Source: an uncultured Clostridia bacterium
Lineage (GTDB): Bacteria; Bacillota; Clostridia; TANB77; CAG-508
DNA: 64,000 nt
Assembly: GCA_947573445.1 (NCBI GenBank)
Contig: CANPFR010000003.1
Coordinates: 1 to 64,000 of the forward strand
Direction of reading: 5' to 3'
A program made the translations under genes and the position numbers. Position 1 is the stretch's first letter. Every line of letters starts with the position of its first letter. The notes under the pieces were generated by a model, which made no database searches, was not told the origin of the DNA, and saw only the letters and a program-made list of their open reading frames with translations. Below are positions 38,780-48,018 of the stretch, piece after piece.

Positions 38780-39547
38780 TCATCTAATTACCTTTTTTAA
38801 TACTTTATTAAATTGTTCTGGTGTGTCCATATTCACGATATGGCCTGCTCCAGAAAATTCTACATATTCACTATCTGGCTCTGCTTCGTGCCAAATGACT
38901 GATGCTTTTTTGGCCATATCATTATCGTATTCTCCAACTCCAATTAAAAGTGGATAATCTCTCTTTGGCGTTTTATATTTATTAACTAATTTACAAAGTG
39001 TTGCAAAATATCTAAATGAACTCTTTTTAAAACCTAAATTCATCTGATAAAATTTCTCTTGTGCTTCCTTTGTATAAGCCGATATTTTTTTATTATCTTC
39101 CGCAAATGCTTTTATCGAAAACATTCCCTTTAACATCATTTTTATTTGCTGTTTTGTATTACCTTTTTGTAAATCTTTATCGAAATTATTATTATCATAT
39201 CCACCTATACAAGTTAAAGAAGATACTTTGCTTGGATATTGATTTGCAAAATCTTGGGCTAATATTGCTCCAATAGACACTCCAACTAAATTGATTTTAT
39301 CAATTTTTTCTGTTTCCATAATTTGATTGATAGAAAGAGCCGTATCTTCGATTGCTCCTTTTCCGATTGATTTGCCATGTCCTATTAAATCCATTGTAAT
39401 AACTCTATAATCTCTAAAGTAATCTAACTGCGTATCAAAACAAGTATGATTTGCAAATGCAGGGTGTATAAATATTATTGCACTTCCAACTTGGGTATCA
39501 TTAATCCAATAGTGAATTGAAGTGTTTTCTAATTTCTTTTCAGTCAT
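38780..39547 (-). CDS. alpha/beta hydrolase
   Basis: 255 residues. Nucleophile elbow LVGVSIGAILAQ (GxSxG), acid residue in GVGEYDND and histidine in GAGHIVNMDTPE make a complete triad. The oxyanion region is IFIHPAFANH. Cytoplasmic; substrate unknown. Confidence 0.88.
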   Translation of the reverse strand: MTEKKLENTSIHYWINDTQVGSAIIFIHPAFANHTCFDTQLDYFRDYRVITMDLIGHGKSIGKGAIEDTALSINQIMETEKIDKINLVGVSIGAILAQDFANQYPSKVSSLTCIGGYDNNNFDKDLQKGNTKQQIKMMLKGMFSIKAFAEDNKKISAYTKEAQEKFYQMNLGFKKSSFRYFATLCKLVNKYKTPKRDYPLLIGVGEYDNDMAKKASVIWHEAEPDSEYVEFSGAGHIVNMDTPEQFNKVLKKVIR

Positions 39548-40027
39548 AACTAATCAACTCCTTTATTTACATCTAACAATATACATGTACGCTTAGATAT
39601 TATTTAGATTTCAATATCTATTTTTTGGTTATTTTGACTTTGGTATATAATTAAATCTTTTTAATTTTCTTATTATTCAATACTAATCAGCTTCTGTTTG
39701 CTACTAAAACTGTTGTTTGTATTTTATAATAAAATAATTAATGTGTCAACATTTTTTTCTAACCAAGCAAAAAAACTAGACATTACTCTTTTCATATTAT
39801 CTATTATAACTATTTTACAATAGAAATTGGTCGATTTTTTATCTTAAAGCTAGCAAACACATTGAGATAGAGAAAACAGTATTTTTTGAAGTAAAAATGA
39901 GAAGAATCCTAAAATTCTTCTCTAAATTGTTTTAATTTTGATTTTCTCCATATTTTAGTCATTTTTGAAACTTGACAAATTTGTAAAAATATGCTACCAA
40001 TTGATTTTAAGGTTTATCTGTTTGGTT
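39548..40027. other. 480-base intergenic stretch
   Basis: AT-rich, no supported coding frame. It contains the hydA terminator at 39901-39924 and, near 40002, a GATTTTAAGG segment shared with repeats at 51.9 and 60.5 kb. Confidence 0.5.
39901..39924 (-). terminator. terminator of the hydrogenase operon
   Basis: A 9-base stem GAGAAGAAT / ATTCTTCTC, followed on the minus strand by ATTTTTAC. Confidence 0.6.
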
Positions 40028-41785
40028 CTATCCTTCTTCCAACTCATATTTTGGTTTCTCCCAATATTTCGTATGCAAATACTTATGAGCCATATGACTT
40101 CCTGGTTTTTCAAAAAATTCGTCATACAATTGCTTCATAACAGGATTTTCATGTGATTTTCGAATTACACTTTTTTCATCAATTGCATACAAGCTATCAG
40201 CCCTTAATTTTCTCACATCAACAGAAGCTCTTGTTTTCGCATCTTTAATTGGTTGACCACCACCCATGACACATCCTCCTGGGCATGCCATAATTTCTAT
40301 AAAATGATATGGTGATTTCCCTTCTTTGATTTGTTCCATCATCTTTTTTGCATTTGCCAAACCACTTACAACAGCAATTTTTATCTCTGTTCCAGCCACA
40401 TTCAAAGTTGCTTCTTTGATACCCTTTTCGCCTCTTACTTCTTGGTATTCGATTGCCTCTATTTTTTTGTTCTCTAATGTGTCAACTGCTGTTCTAATCG
40501 CAGCTTCCATAACACCACCTGTTGTTCCAAAAATAGCTCCAGCTCCACTTGCTTCTCCCATTGGATTATCAAATTCATTATCCTCTAACTGGTTAAAATC
40601 AATGTTCGCTTGTTTTATCATTCTGGAAAGTTCTCTAGTTGTTATAACATAATCTACATCTCTTGCCCCATCCACTTCCATTTCTTCTCTACTACATTCG
40701 TATTTTTTAGCAATGCATGGCATTACAGAAACTGTACAAATCTTGTTTCTATCAATTCCATATTTTTCCGCAAAATACGATTTAATCACAGCACCAAACA
40801 TTTGATGTGGTGATTTGCAACTTGACAAATGGCTTAATAAATCCCCATAATTTTTCTCTGCAAAACGAACCCATCCTGGACTACAAGACGTTATCATTGG
40901 CAAAACACCTTCCCCTTGTACTCGTTCAATGAACTCATTTGCCTCTTCCATGATGGTAAGATCCGCTCCTGTGTTGGTATCAAATACTTTGTCAAATCCC
41001 ATTCTTTTGAGTGCTGTTACCATTTTGCCTTTCACATTCGTTCCAATTGGCATGTCAAATTCTTCCCCTAAAGCAACACGAACAGCTGGAGCTGTTTGAA
41101 CAACAACATAAGTATCTGGATCCTTTAATTTGGTCCAAACATCATCAATATTCTCTTTTTCATGCAAAGCTCCTGTTGGACAAGCTTCAATACATTGACC
41201 ACAAAATGTGCAATCAACATCATTTAAACTATTATCATAAGTTGTAGAAATGCAAGATTCAAAGCCACGTTCAATGCAATCTATCGCACCAATTTCTTGA
41301 ACGTTTTTGCAAGTTGCAATGCATCTTCTACATAAAATACACTTATTAAAATCTCTAACAATCGATGGCGATTTGTCATCAATTGTGTGTTTTGACATTT
41401 CCCCTGGAAATTCAATTTTTTGTACATTAAATTTTTGAGCCAATTTTTGCAATTCGCAATTCCCTGAACGTGTACAGGTTAAACATTCTATCTTATGATT
41501 GGATAAAATTAAATCCAAAATAATATGCCTTGCTTCCAACACCTCTGGTGTATGTGTATGAACAATCATTCCCTCTTCTGCTTTTTGAATACAGGACGTT
41601 GCAAATCCTCTTCTTCCTTCGACTTCTACGATACACATTCTACAATCGCCAACTTCATTGATTTCTTTTAAAAAACATAAGGTTGGAATATCAATTCCAG
41701 CTTGTTTGGCAGCTTCTAGAATTGTGGTTCCTTTTTTGACTTTGACTTCTTGATCATCAATGGTAAGTGTTACAAATTCTTCCAT
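40028..41785 (-). CDS. hydA: [FeFe]-hydrogenase catalytic subunit HydA
   Basis: Produces or consumes H2 in a trimeric NAD/ferredoxin-linked enzyme. 585 residues: a 2Fe-2S ferredoxin domain (CFLKEINEVGDCRMCIVEV), a His-Cys cluster (HKIECLTCTRSGNCELQ), two 4Fe-4S sets (CILCRRCIATCKNV and CTFCGQCIEACPTGAL), then the H-cluster domain. H-cluster motifs are TSCSPGW (Ser where TSCCPxW is common), MPCIAKKYE and EIMACPGGCVMGGGQP. The small subunit is fused at the C-terminus. Last gene of the hydC-hydB-hydA operon. Confidence 0.95.
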   Translation of the reverse strand: MEEFVTLTIDDQEVKVKKGTTILEAAKQAGIDIPTLCFLKEINEVGDCRMCIVEVEGRRGFATSCIQKAEEGMIVHTHTPEVLEARHIILDLILSNHKIECLTCTRSGNCELQKLAQKFNVQKIEFPGEMSKHTIDDKSPSIVRDFNKCILCRRCIATCKNVQEIGAIDCIERGFESCISTTYDNSLNDVDCTFCGQCIEACPTGALHEKENIDDVWTKLKDPDTYVVVQTAPAVRVALGEEFDMPIGTNVKGKMVTALKRMGFDKVFDTNTGADLTIMEEANEFIERVQGEGVLPMITSCSPGWVRFAEKNYGDLLSHLSSCKSPHQMFGAVIKSYFAEKYGIDRNKICTVSVMPCIAKKYECSREEMEVDGARDVDYVITTRELSRMIKQANIDFNQLEDNEFDNPMGEASGAGAIFGTTGGVMEAAIRTAVDTLENKKIEAIEYQEVRGEKGIKEATLNVAGTEIKIAVVSGLANAKKMMEQIKEGKSPYHFIEIMACPGGCVMGGGQPIKDAKTRASVDVRKLRADSLYAIDEKSVIRKSHENPVMKQLYDEFFEKPGSHMAHKYLHTKYWEKPKYELEEG

Positions 41786-41861
41786 ATTTCATTTTCCTTT
41801 CTTTTTCAAGGTTTACAATCTTTTTTTGATTGCTTAAAGTCATTTCTAATTTGCGAAAAAT

Positions 41862-43719
41862 TTATTGAATTGCGTGAAATGGACAACTTGCAATACAAGT
41901 TCCACATTTAATGCATTTCTCTTGGTTAATCACCCTGGTTTCTCTTGCCTCACCCTCAATTGCATCTACTGGACAATGTTTTTGACATAAGCTACAACCT
42001 TTGCATTTTTCTGGATCGATTTCAATTTTGGCAATTTTCTTGCATTCATTGGTTCGACATTTTTTATCAATTGCATGTTCTTTGAATTCTTCTCGGAAAT
42101 ATCTTAATGTACTTAATACTGGATTTGGTGCACTTTGGCCAAGTCCACAAACACTCGCTTTTTTGATGTTAATGGCTAATTTCTCCAAACGATAAATATC
42201 GTACTCTGTTCCTTCTCCATTACACAATTTTTCTAAGATTTCTAGCATTCTTTTAGTTCCAATTCTACATGGTGTACATTTTCCGACAACTTTCAGCCAC
42301 CGTAAATTCTAAATAGAATTTTGCAAGATTAACCATACATTTAGTATCATCCATAACAATTAATCCACCAGATCCCATCATAGAACCAATTTCTGCTAAA
42401 GATTCATAATCGATTGGCGTATCTAGGTGTTCTGCTGGGATACAACCACCAGAAGGTCCACCTGTTTGAGCAGCTTTGAAACCTCTATCATTTGGAATTC
42501 CACCACCAATGTCGTAAACAATTTCTCGCAAAGTAGTTCCCATTGGAACTTCTACTAATCCAACATTATTGACATTACCACCCAAAGCAAATACTTTGGT
42601 TCCTTTGGATTTTTCTGTTCCAATACCTGCATACCAATCTGCCCCATTTAAAATAATTTTAGTGATATTGGCTAAGGTTTCTACATTATTAATTAAGGTT
42701 GGCTTACCAAACAAACCACAAGTTGCAGGATATGGCGGTTTTACTCTTGGCTGACCTCTTTTTCCCTCAATGGATTCCAAAAGTGCTGTTTCTTCTCCAC
42801 AAACAAATGCTCCTGCTCCTAATCGAATATCAATATCAAATTTGAAACCACTTCCTAAAATATTATCTCCTAGTAAACCATATTGTCTGGCTTGCTCAAT
42901 GGCAATTTTCAATCTTTGCACAGCAATTGGATATTCAGCTCTAACATAGATATAGCCTTGATTAGCTCCAATAGCAAATCCAGCAATTGTCATAGCCTCT
43001 AGAACAGCATGTGGATCGCCTTCTAGGATGCTTCTATCCATAAAAGCACCTGGATCCCCTTCATCGGCATTGCAAACTACGTATTTTTGGTCACTTTGTG
43101 CATCTTTTGTAAAGGCCCATTTTCTGCCTGTTGGGAAACCTGCTCCTCCACGGCCTCGTAAGCCAGAATTTAGGATGGTTTCAATAACTTGATCTTGATT
43201 CATTTCTGTTAGCACTTTTTCAATTGCTTTATAGCCATCAAATGCAATGTATTCGTCGATTTCTTCTGGATCGATTAGACCACAGTTTTGAAGAGCAATT
43301 CTTTTTTGTTTTTTGTAGAAATCAAGTTCATTTAATTTTTCGGCCAACTTTCCATCCATATTTTTGCATAGCAAACGTTCTACTTTTTTGCCTTCTAGGA
43401 TATGTGAATTGATGATTTCTTCACAATCTTCTGGCTTGACATGAGCATAAAAGGTTTCCTCTGGACGAATGATAACAATTGGTCCTTTGGCACAAAGGCC
43501 AAAACATCCTGTTTGGATGACACGTACATTCGTTAAGCCTTTTTCTTCTATTATTTTACGAAAGTTTTCTATGATTTTGGGAGATTTCGAGGACGTACAA
43601 CCTGTTCCTCGGCAGACTAGGATATGTTTTTCTCTGGTATCTGATTTTGTGTTTATTCGCAAATCTAATTCTGCTCTTTTTTCTTTTCTTATTTCTTCTA
43701 TTTGTTGGATTGTTTTCAT
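41862..43719 (-). CDS. hydB: NADH-binding hydrogenase subunit HydB (NuoF-like), with +1 frameshift at CGG
   Basis: Flavin subunit that exchanges electrons with NAD(H). N-terminal thioredoxin-like 2Fe-2S domain (CRGTGCTSSKSP... TGCFGLC), then FMN/NADH motifs LRGRGGAGFPTGRKW and GAGAFVCGEETALLESIEG, and SLBB. The frame breaks in the N3 iron-sulfur motif: zero frame ESCRKMYTM stop; skipping base 42285 (TGT-C-GGA) gives ESCGKCTPCRIGTKRMLEI. The sequence then continues to two C-terminal 4Fe-4S clusters (CKGCSLCQKHCP, CIKCGTCIASCP), ending at 41862. Total 618 aa, normal for HydB. Without the shift three clusters would be missing and hydrogenase electron transfer would fail. Confidence 0.95.
42283..42285 (-). 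other. CGG +1 frameshift site in hydB
   Basis: Zero frame TGT CGG AAA ATG; conserved frame TGT (C) GGA AAA TGT, read C-G-K-C in the invariant ESCGKCTPCR cluster motif. Confidence 0.93.
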
Positions 43720-43747
43720 GGATTTCCTCCTTTATTTTTTGATTGGT

Positions 43748-43768
43748 GGAGCGGTCAAGACTGCCCCA
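43748..43768. repeat. intergenic hairpin repeat, copy 7
   Basis: GCGGTC-AA-GACTGC hairpin followed by CCC, core GGTCAAGACT, between hydC and hydB. Confidence 0.5.
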
Positions 43769-43780
43769 TACATGTGTTTT

Positions 43781-44269
43781 TTACATGTTCATGTATTGGT
43801 CAATGATTTCATCAAATTCTTTGACTGTGGCATTGCCATATACTTCGTCATTTACCATGAAGACTGGTGCTAATCCGCAAGCTCCGACACATCTTACATC
43901 ATCAATGGAAAATTTGCCATCTGGGGTAACTTGGCCTGGTTCAATTTTTAGTCTTTCTTTGGCTCTGTCTAATAGTTTTTGTGAACCTTTGACATAGCAG
44001 GCTGTTCCTAAACAAATTGAAATATTGTATTTTCCTTTTGGGGCTAATGTGAAACGAGAATAAAAAGTGATGACTCCATAAATTTCTGCCATTGGAATCG
44101 ATAATGTTTCTGAAATAACGATTTGAGCTTGCTTTGGAATAAATCCATATTTTTCTTGTACCTCATTTAAAACCATGATTAATTGGTCTTTTTCTTGTGG
44201 ATATTTTGCCAAAATCTCTTTGGTTTCTTGTTTGACTCTTTGGTCGACACATTTTTCTTCCATATTCAT
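43781..44269 (-). CDS. hydC: hydrogenase subunit HydC (NuoE-like, thioredoxin-like 2Fe-2S)
   Basis: 162 residues. Helical N-terminus, then a thioredoxin-like 2Fe-2S domain with four cysteines in CLGTACYVKGSQ and VRCVGACGLAPV. Passes electrons in the HydABC complex. First gene of the operon, with TAAGGAGAA before its ATG and a promoter at 44294-44322. Confidence 0.95.
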   Translation of the reverse strand: MNMEEKCVDQRVKQETKEILAKYPQEKDQLIMVLNEVQEKYGFIPKQAQIVISETLSIPMAEIYGVITFYSRFTLAPKGKYNISICLGTACYVKGSQKLLDRAKERLKIEPGQVTPDGKFSIDDVRCVGACGLAPVFMVNDEVYGNATVKEFDEIIDQYMNM

Positions 44270-44293
44270 TTCTCCTTATTTGATTATATTTTG

Positions 44294-44322
44294 ATTATAA
44301 CAGAATATTTCTATTTCGGCAA
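44294..44322 (-). promoter_or_regulatory. hydrogenase operon promoter TTGCCG-N17-TATAAT
   Basis: Minus-strand hexamers at 44322-44317 and 44299-44294, spacing 17. Confidence 0.6.
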
Positions 44323-44369
44323 CCATATTTCGACATTTTTTGTGTTTTCATTTTTTGTGAAATGAAAAA

Positions 44370-44394
44370 AAAGATGAAGGGTAAATTCATCTTT
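44370..44394 (-). terminator. terminator of the pilin-like gene
   Basis: A 9-base stem AAAGATGAA / TTCATCTTT with a 7-base loop and a T run on the minus strand. Confidence 0.75.
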
Positions 44395-44421
44395 AAAATA
44401 ATTTTTTATTAGTAAAACAAA

Positions 44422-45175
44422 CTATGAGTACCACCCATCTACAAAATAATCTATCTCTACAATTTCCTCATCATAACGTTCCGTTTCACCTCCATCACCT
44501 TTCAACGAACAGCACCAAGCACCAGAGCTACTGGCTCCCTCCTGGTGCCAAATTTCACCATAAAAGTTATCCAGACTTCCGAAAAGCAAACTTGAAATTG
44601 AAAGCATCCTGGGATTCCATGATGTCATCCAAACTATCCCACTCACCAGTTTCCTGCATTCGAGAAACCCATTCTGCCCATGTTTCCCCTTCATAAGCTT
44701 TAAATGAATATTTTTCTCCACTACCAGCAATACTGCTACTCACTCTAACTGTAAACGTAATCATCTCTTCACTGTTACTCCAATCAATCTTTCCACCGTT
44801 CTTAATTGTCCCAGTGACAATTGCATTTTCTTGGGTTTCATTCTTGTACACTTCAATCTTATTTCCTTCTGTTTTCAAAAAATAATTCCCCTCTTTTTTT
44901 CCTTCTGCCAAAGCACTTTTTACATAACTTTTGGCATCTTCTGTTGTTTCTCCTTGCACATATTTTTTGTCATAAAACTCACTTACATAATCCGCTACCA
45001 CAATTTCTGCCTGTTCTTTGGCACTCTGTTCTTCTGTTCTTTGCACAGCTATTGCAGCTTTGCTTAGAATTCCATCACTTCCTGTGACTAGATTTAGGCT
45101 GATTCCTGCTAAAATTAGCAATACAATAATGGTAATAACGAGTGCAATCAGTGTGATTCCTTTATTTTTTCTCAT
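44422..45175 (-). CDS. type IV pilin-like/pseudopilin protein, with +1 frameshift at CGG
   Basis: N-terminal class III leader and helix: MRKNKGITLIALVITIIVLL, cut after KG, with Thr instead of Glu at the mature +5 position. A helical segment (AIAVQRTEEQSAKEQAEIVV) and a beta-rich soluble domain follow. The zero frame ends at 44567, soon after FNFKFAFRKSG. Skipping base 44581 (TTT-C-GGA) gives FGSLDNFYGEIWHQEGASSS and a further about 30 residues ending YFVDGWYS at 44422 (250 aa). The extension has balanced composition and two cysteines (AWCCS). As the family is variable, this shift is less certain than those in conserved enzymes. Confidence 0.75.
44579..44581 (-). other. CGG +1 frameshift site in the pilin-like gene
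   Basis: Zero frame TTT CGG AAG TCT GGA TAA; shifted frame TTT (C) GGA AGT CTG GAT, which stays open for 53 codons (including the stop). Confidence 0.65.
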
Positions 45176-45570
45176 TTTTTATCTTCCTCCTTCGTTTTCC
45201 TGGTTTTATTATATCTTTTCCACTCTGACTACACAAGAAAAGGAAGGGTTTTTTATATATAATTATTTACATAATTTGATTGGGTGGAGGTATTTCTTCG
45301 GTTTTTGATGGCTATTGTTTTATGTGGCAATTTGGCTTAATTAGATACCTCTGCGTCGATTTTTTGTAAAATCAACGTTTTTTTGCATTTTTATGGTACC
45401 TTATCTTTTTATGCATTCCAGCCACACTCTATTGCGTTTTTAGACTGGTTTGTGAGGAAAAGAATGATTTTTCATTCGAAAAAGCAAAAAATCCAACTCT
45501 TATCGAGCTGAACTTTTTGCTTTTCGGTTTTGATTTTAGTTTGCTTTAAATTTTTTTAATTAAAAATAAC
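45176..45570. other. 395-base intergenic stretch
   Basis: No supported coding frame. It holds a terminator at 45479-45523 and a segment ending AATGATTTTTCATT (about 45464) that resembles one at 26.65 kb. Confidence 0.5.
45479..45523. terminator. terminator of the orphan gene at 45571
   Basis: An 11-base stem AAAAGCAAAAA / TTTTTGCTTTT downstream of the minus-strand gene. Confidence 0.6.
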
Positions 45571-46941
45571 TTAATTATCAATTTCAGGAGGTTTATAAGG
45601 ATTTGCATCAATTCCCATTAATAATTCGGCATAAAGATTGCCAATTGCATAGGACACTTCTTTCTCTGTAGGTATATACTGTTTTGGTTTGACTTCTTCA
45701 GTCTCAGTATCGGTCATGATTCCAAGATAAAATGTTTCACGTTTCTTTCCAACAGTAACGAAAATTTTAGGCTCGACACCATTAGAAAAATCTTTTGTAA
45801 TTTGGAACGATTTTGGATAAGTTCCTAACAAATTACCTTTATAAAATAAAAAATTTTTTGAATCACCTATTATGTATAAATAATCCTTGTCAATATACTC
45901 TATCCACTCTATTGGGCCAGAAACCTTTAAGGTATATTTCCCACAATACCTAGGGTGTCCCCATACAATTTTGATAATGCGCTTATTGGTTTTATCTTTC
46001 ACCAACAATATTTTTACATGTTCGTACTTATAATTATCATCAATAAAATACCAGTTCGAATAATCGAAAACTACATAATAATGCGGAATGCTGAGGTCAT
46101 AAAAACCTGGTTCCAATAACTCTTCACCATTTGGTTTTATAATCGATAACGAACCATTTGCTTGATAACACGCATAACATTCACCATCACAGATAGGTAC
46201 TATTTTTTGTGCTGTTGAATTTTCCAAAACTTTTCCTTCATTTGTTACTAAACTTTTCAAATTTTGTTTTTCAACAACAAAACTAGACAGTTTATTATCC
46301 CAATACACCGCATCGTACTTTGCTGGTAGAATTTTAGCATCTCGAAAATCTTCTATTTCGCAATCCAAGATATTTACATAGGAATCATCGGAATCCCTTT
46401 TAAAAAAGAATAAACTTTGCTTCTGCGTCTTACAATTCCTAGCCATAACATAATACCCTTTGTTCATTTTACGTATGTCTAAAAACTGCCAGCCATCACA
46501 AGAACAAACACAGTTTCTACCGTTAAATAACATCTTTTGCTCATCAATCAATCGAATTTCTAAGCCCTCCGCCTCTCTAACACTAATATCTTCTGCATTT
46601 TTTAAGACGTTAACAATTCTTTCTTCATCATCTGCTGACTGAAATGTGTAAAAATCATTGTCATCAGTAGGGCTGGAAACTAAAATATAATTCTGTAAAA
46701 CTTTTCTTCCTTTATAGGAAAATACATCACAAAGGGAATCTTTTTTAAACGCAATCACTAAACTTTTTGACTCTCCTGTTTGATAACTCGTGTACTGTGG
46801 TACATACTCATCTTCCTCGGAACCAATAAAATATTTCCCAGATTCTGCATCAGCAATAATAAGCAAGCTACCTTTGGTAAGATATTTGTTTATCCGAATG
46901 AATTTCTCACCTTCATAAAAACCTTTAATTACTTTTCGCAT
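45571..46941 (-). CDS. orphan protein (456 aa) with an early in-frame CGG
   Basis: ATG at 46941 follows AAGGAGGAAGAAT, and a perfect TTGACA-N17-TATAAT promoter is at 46992-47020. The product seems beta-rich with repeated aromatic and Gly turns (CSCDGWQFLDIRKMNKGYYV, YDLSIPHYYVVFDYSNWYF), perhaps a propeller-like fold. No signal peptide and no recognised family. CGG is in frame at codon 16 (KFIRINKY). A +1 shift would give GGA then TAA, so the protein exists only if CGG is sometimes read in frame. Confidence 0.6.
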   Translation of the reverse strand: MRKVIKGFYEGEKFIRINKYLTKGSLLIIADAESGKYFIGSEEDEYVPQYTSYQTGESKSLVIAFKKDSLCDVFSYKGRKVLQNYILVSSPTDDNDFYTFQSADDEERIVNVLKNAEDISVREAEGLEIRLIDEQKMLFNGRNCVCSCDGWQFLDIRKMNKGYYVMARNCKTQKQSLFFFKRDSDDSYVNILDCEIEDFRDAKILPAKYDAVYWDNKLSSFVVEKQNLKSLVTNEGKVLENSTAQKIVPICDGECYACYQANGSLSIIKPNGEELLEPGFYDLSIPHYYVVFDYSNWYFIDDNYKYEHVKILLVKDKTNKRIIKIVWGHPRYCGKYTLKVSGPIEWIEYIDKDYLYIIGDSKNFLFYKGNLLGTYPKSFQITKDFSNGVEPKIFVTVGKKRETFYLGIMTDTETEEVKPKQYIPTEKEVSYAIGNLYAELLMGIDANPYKPPEIDN

Positions 46942-46991
46942 ATTCTTCCTCCTTTTGATAAAATATAATATTTGATTATGTTACAGACATT

Positions 46992-47020
46992 ATTATAATA
47001 TATTTACATAATATTGTCAA
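46992..47020 (-). promoter_or_regulatory. perfect consensus promoter TTGACA-N17-TATAAT
   Basis: Minus-strand hexamers at 47020-47015 and 46997-46992, spacing 17, in front of the orphan gene at 45571-46941. Confidence 0.85.
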
Positions 47021-47170
47021 GGTTAAAAAGAAAAACTACATATGATATCCTCTCATTTAAAAAAATTTATTTTTTTTCATAAGATATTCTGTCAAGTTTG
47101 TCAATACATTTGGGAAATGTAATCAAATTGTAACATTTGCCTTAAAAATTACATTTTAAAGCCTTTTCCC

Positions 47171-47977
47171 TTACATCCTCTCCATACTTCCCTCAAACAC
47201 AAGTTCAGCCTCTCCCATTAAATAGACCTCATGATTTGCTTTATCATACTCAACTTGCAATTTTCCACCTTTTAAATTGACTGTTACAGAATCAGCAACT
47301 AATTTTTCATTCATTGCAACAACGGCACTAGCACATGCTCCTGTTCCACAGCTGTTAGTTTCACCAACACCTCTTTCCCAAACTCTTAATTTAATATTTT
47401 TATCATCCAAAATTTCTACAAATTCTACATTGGTTTTATTGGGGAAATATTTATACTGCTCTAAAATAGGACCGATTTTGTCAACCGCAAAGCCATCCAC
47501 ATCCTTGACAAAACACACTGCATGTGGATTTCCCATAGAAATCGGATAAACTTGATATTGCTTCTCTTCTATCTCAATAATATATTTTAAATACTCGATT
47601 TCTGACTCCCCCATATTCACTTTTATAGAACTTACTCTCTGTCCCTCTAGACTAAGCTCTATCTTTTTAACACCACCTAAAGTTTCTATCAAAAATGTGT
47701 TTTGTGTTACTTTCCCTTTTTCAAATACATATTTGGCCAAACAACGAATGCCATTTCCACACATTTCTGCTTCACTTCCATCTGCGTTAAAAATCCTCAT
47801 TTTAAAATCGGCTATCTCACTTGGCTCAATTAAAATAACCCCATCTGCTCCAACACCATAATGCCTGTCACACAAAAACTGACTCAAAACTGGCAAACTA
47901 TATTCAAATTCATTTTCCTGACAATCTACCATTATAAAATCATTTCCTGTAGCTTGCATTTTGCAAAAAGAAAACAT
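47171..47977 (-). CDS. dapF: diaminopimelate epimerase
   Basis: Converts LL-DAP to meso-DAP for lysine and peptidoglycan. 268 residues. The two catalytic cysteines are in ADGSEAEMCGNGIRC and ETNSCGTGACASA; start MFSFCKMQATGNDFIMVD is typical. Follows the PBP gene. Confidence 0.97.
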   Translation of the reverse strand: MFSFCKMQATGNDFIMVDCQENEFEYSLPVLSQFLCDRHYGVGADGVILIEPSEIADFKMRIFNADGSEAEMCGNGIRCLAKYVFEKGKVTQNTFLIETLGGVKKIELSLEGQRVSSIKVNMGESEIEYLKYIIEIEEKQYQVYPISMGNPHAVCFVKDVDGFAVDKIGPILEQYKYFPNKTNVEFVEILDDKNIKLRVWERGVGETNSCGTGACASAVVAMNEKLVADSVTVNLKGGKLQVEYDKANHEVYLMGEAELVFEGSMERM

Positions 47978-48018
47978 ATCATCACCTCTTCGGTAAATTA
48001 TATGTTTTCTTTTATGAT

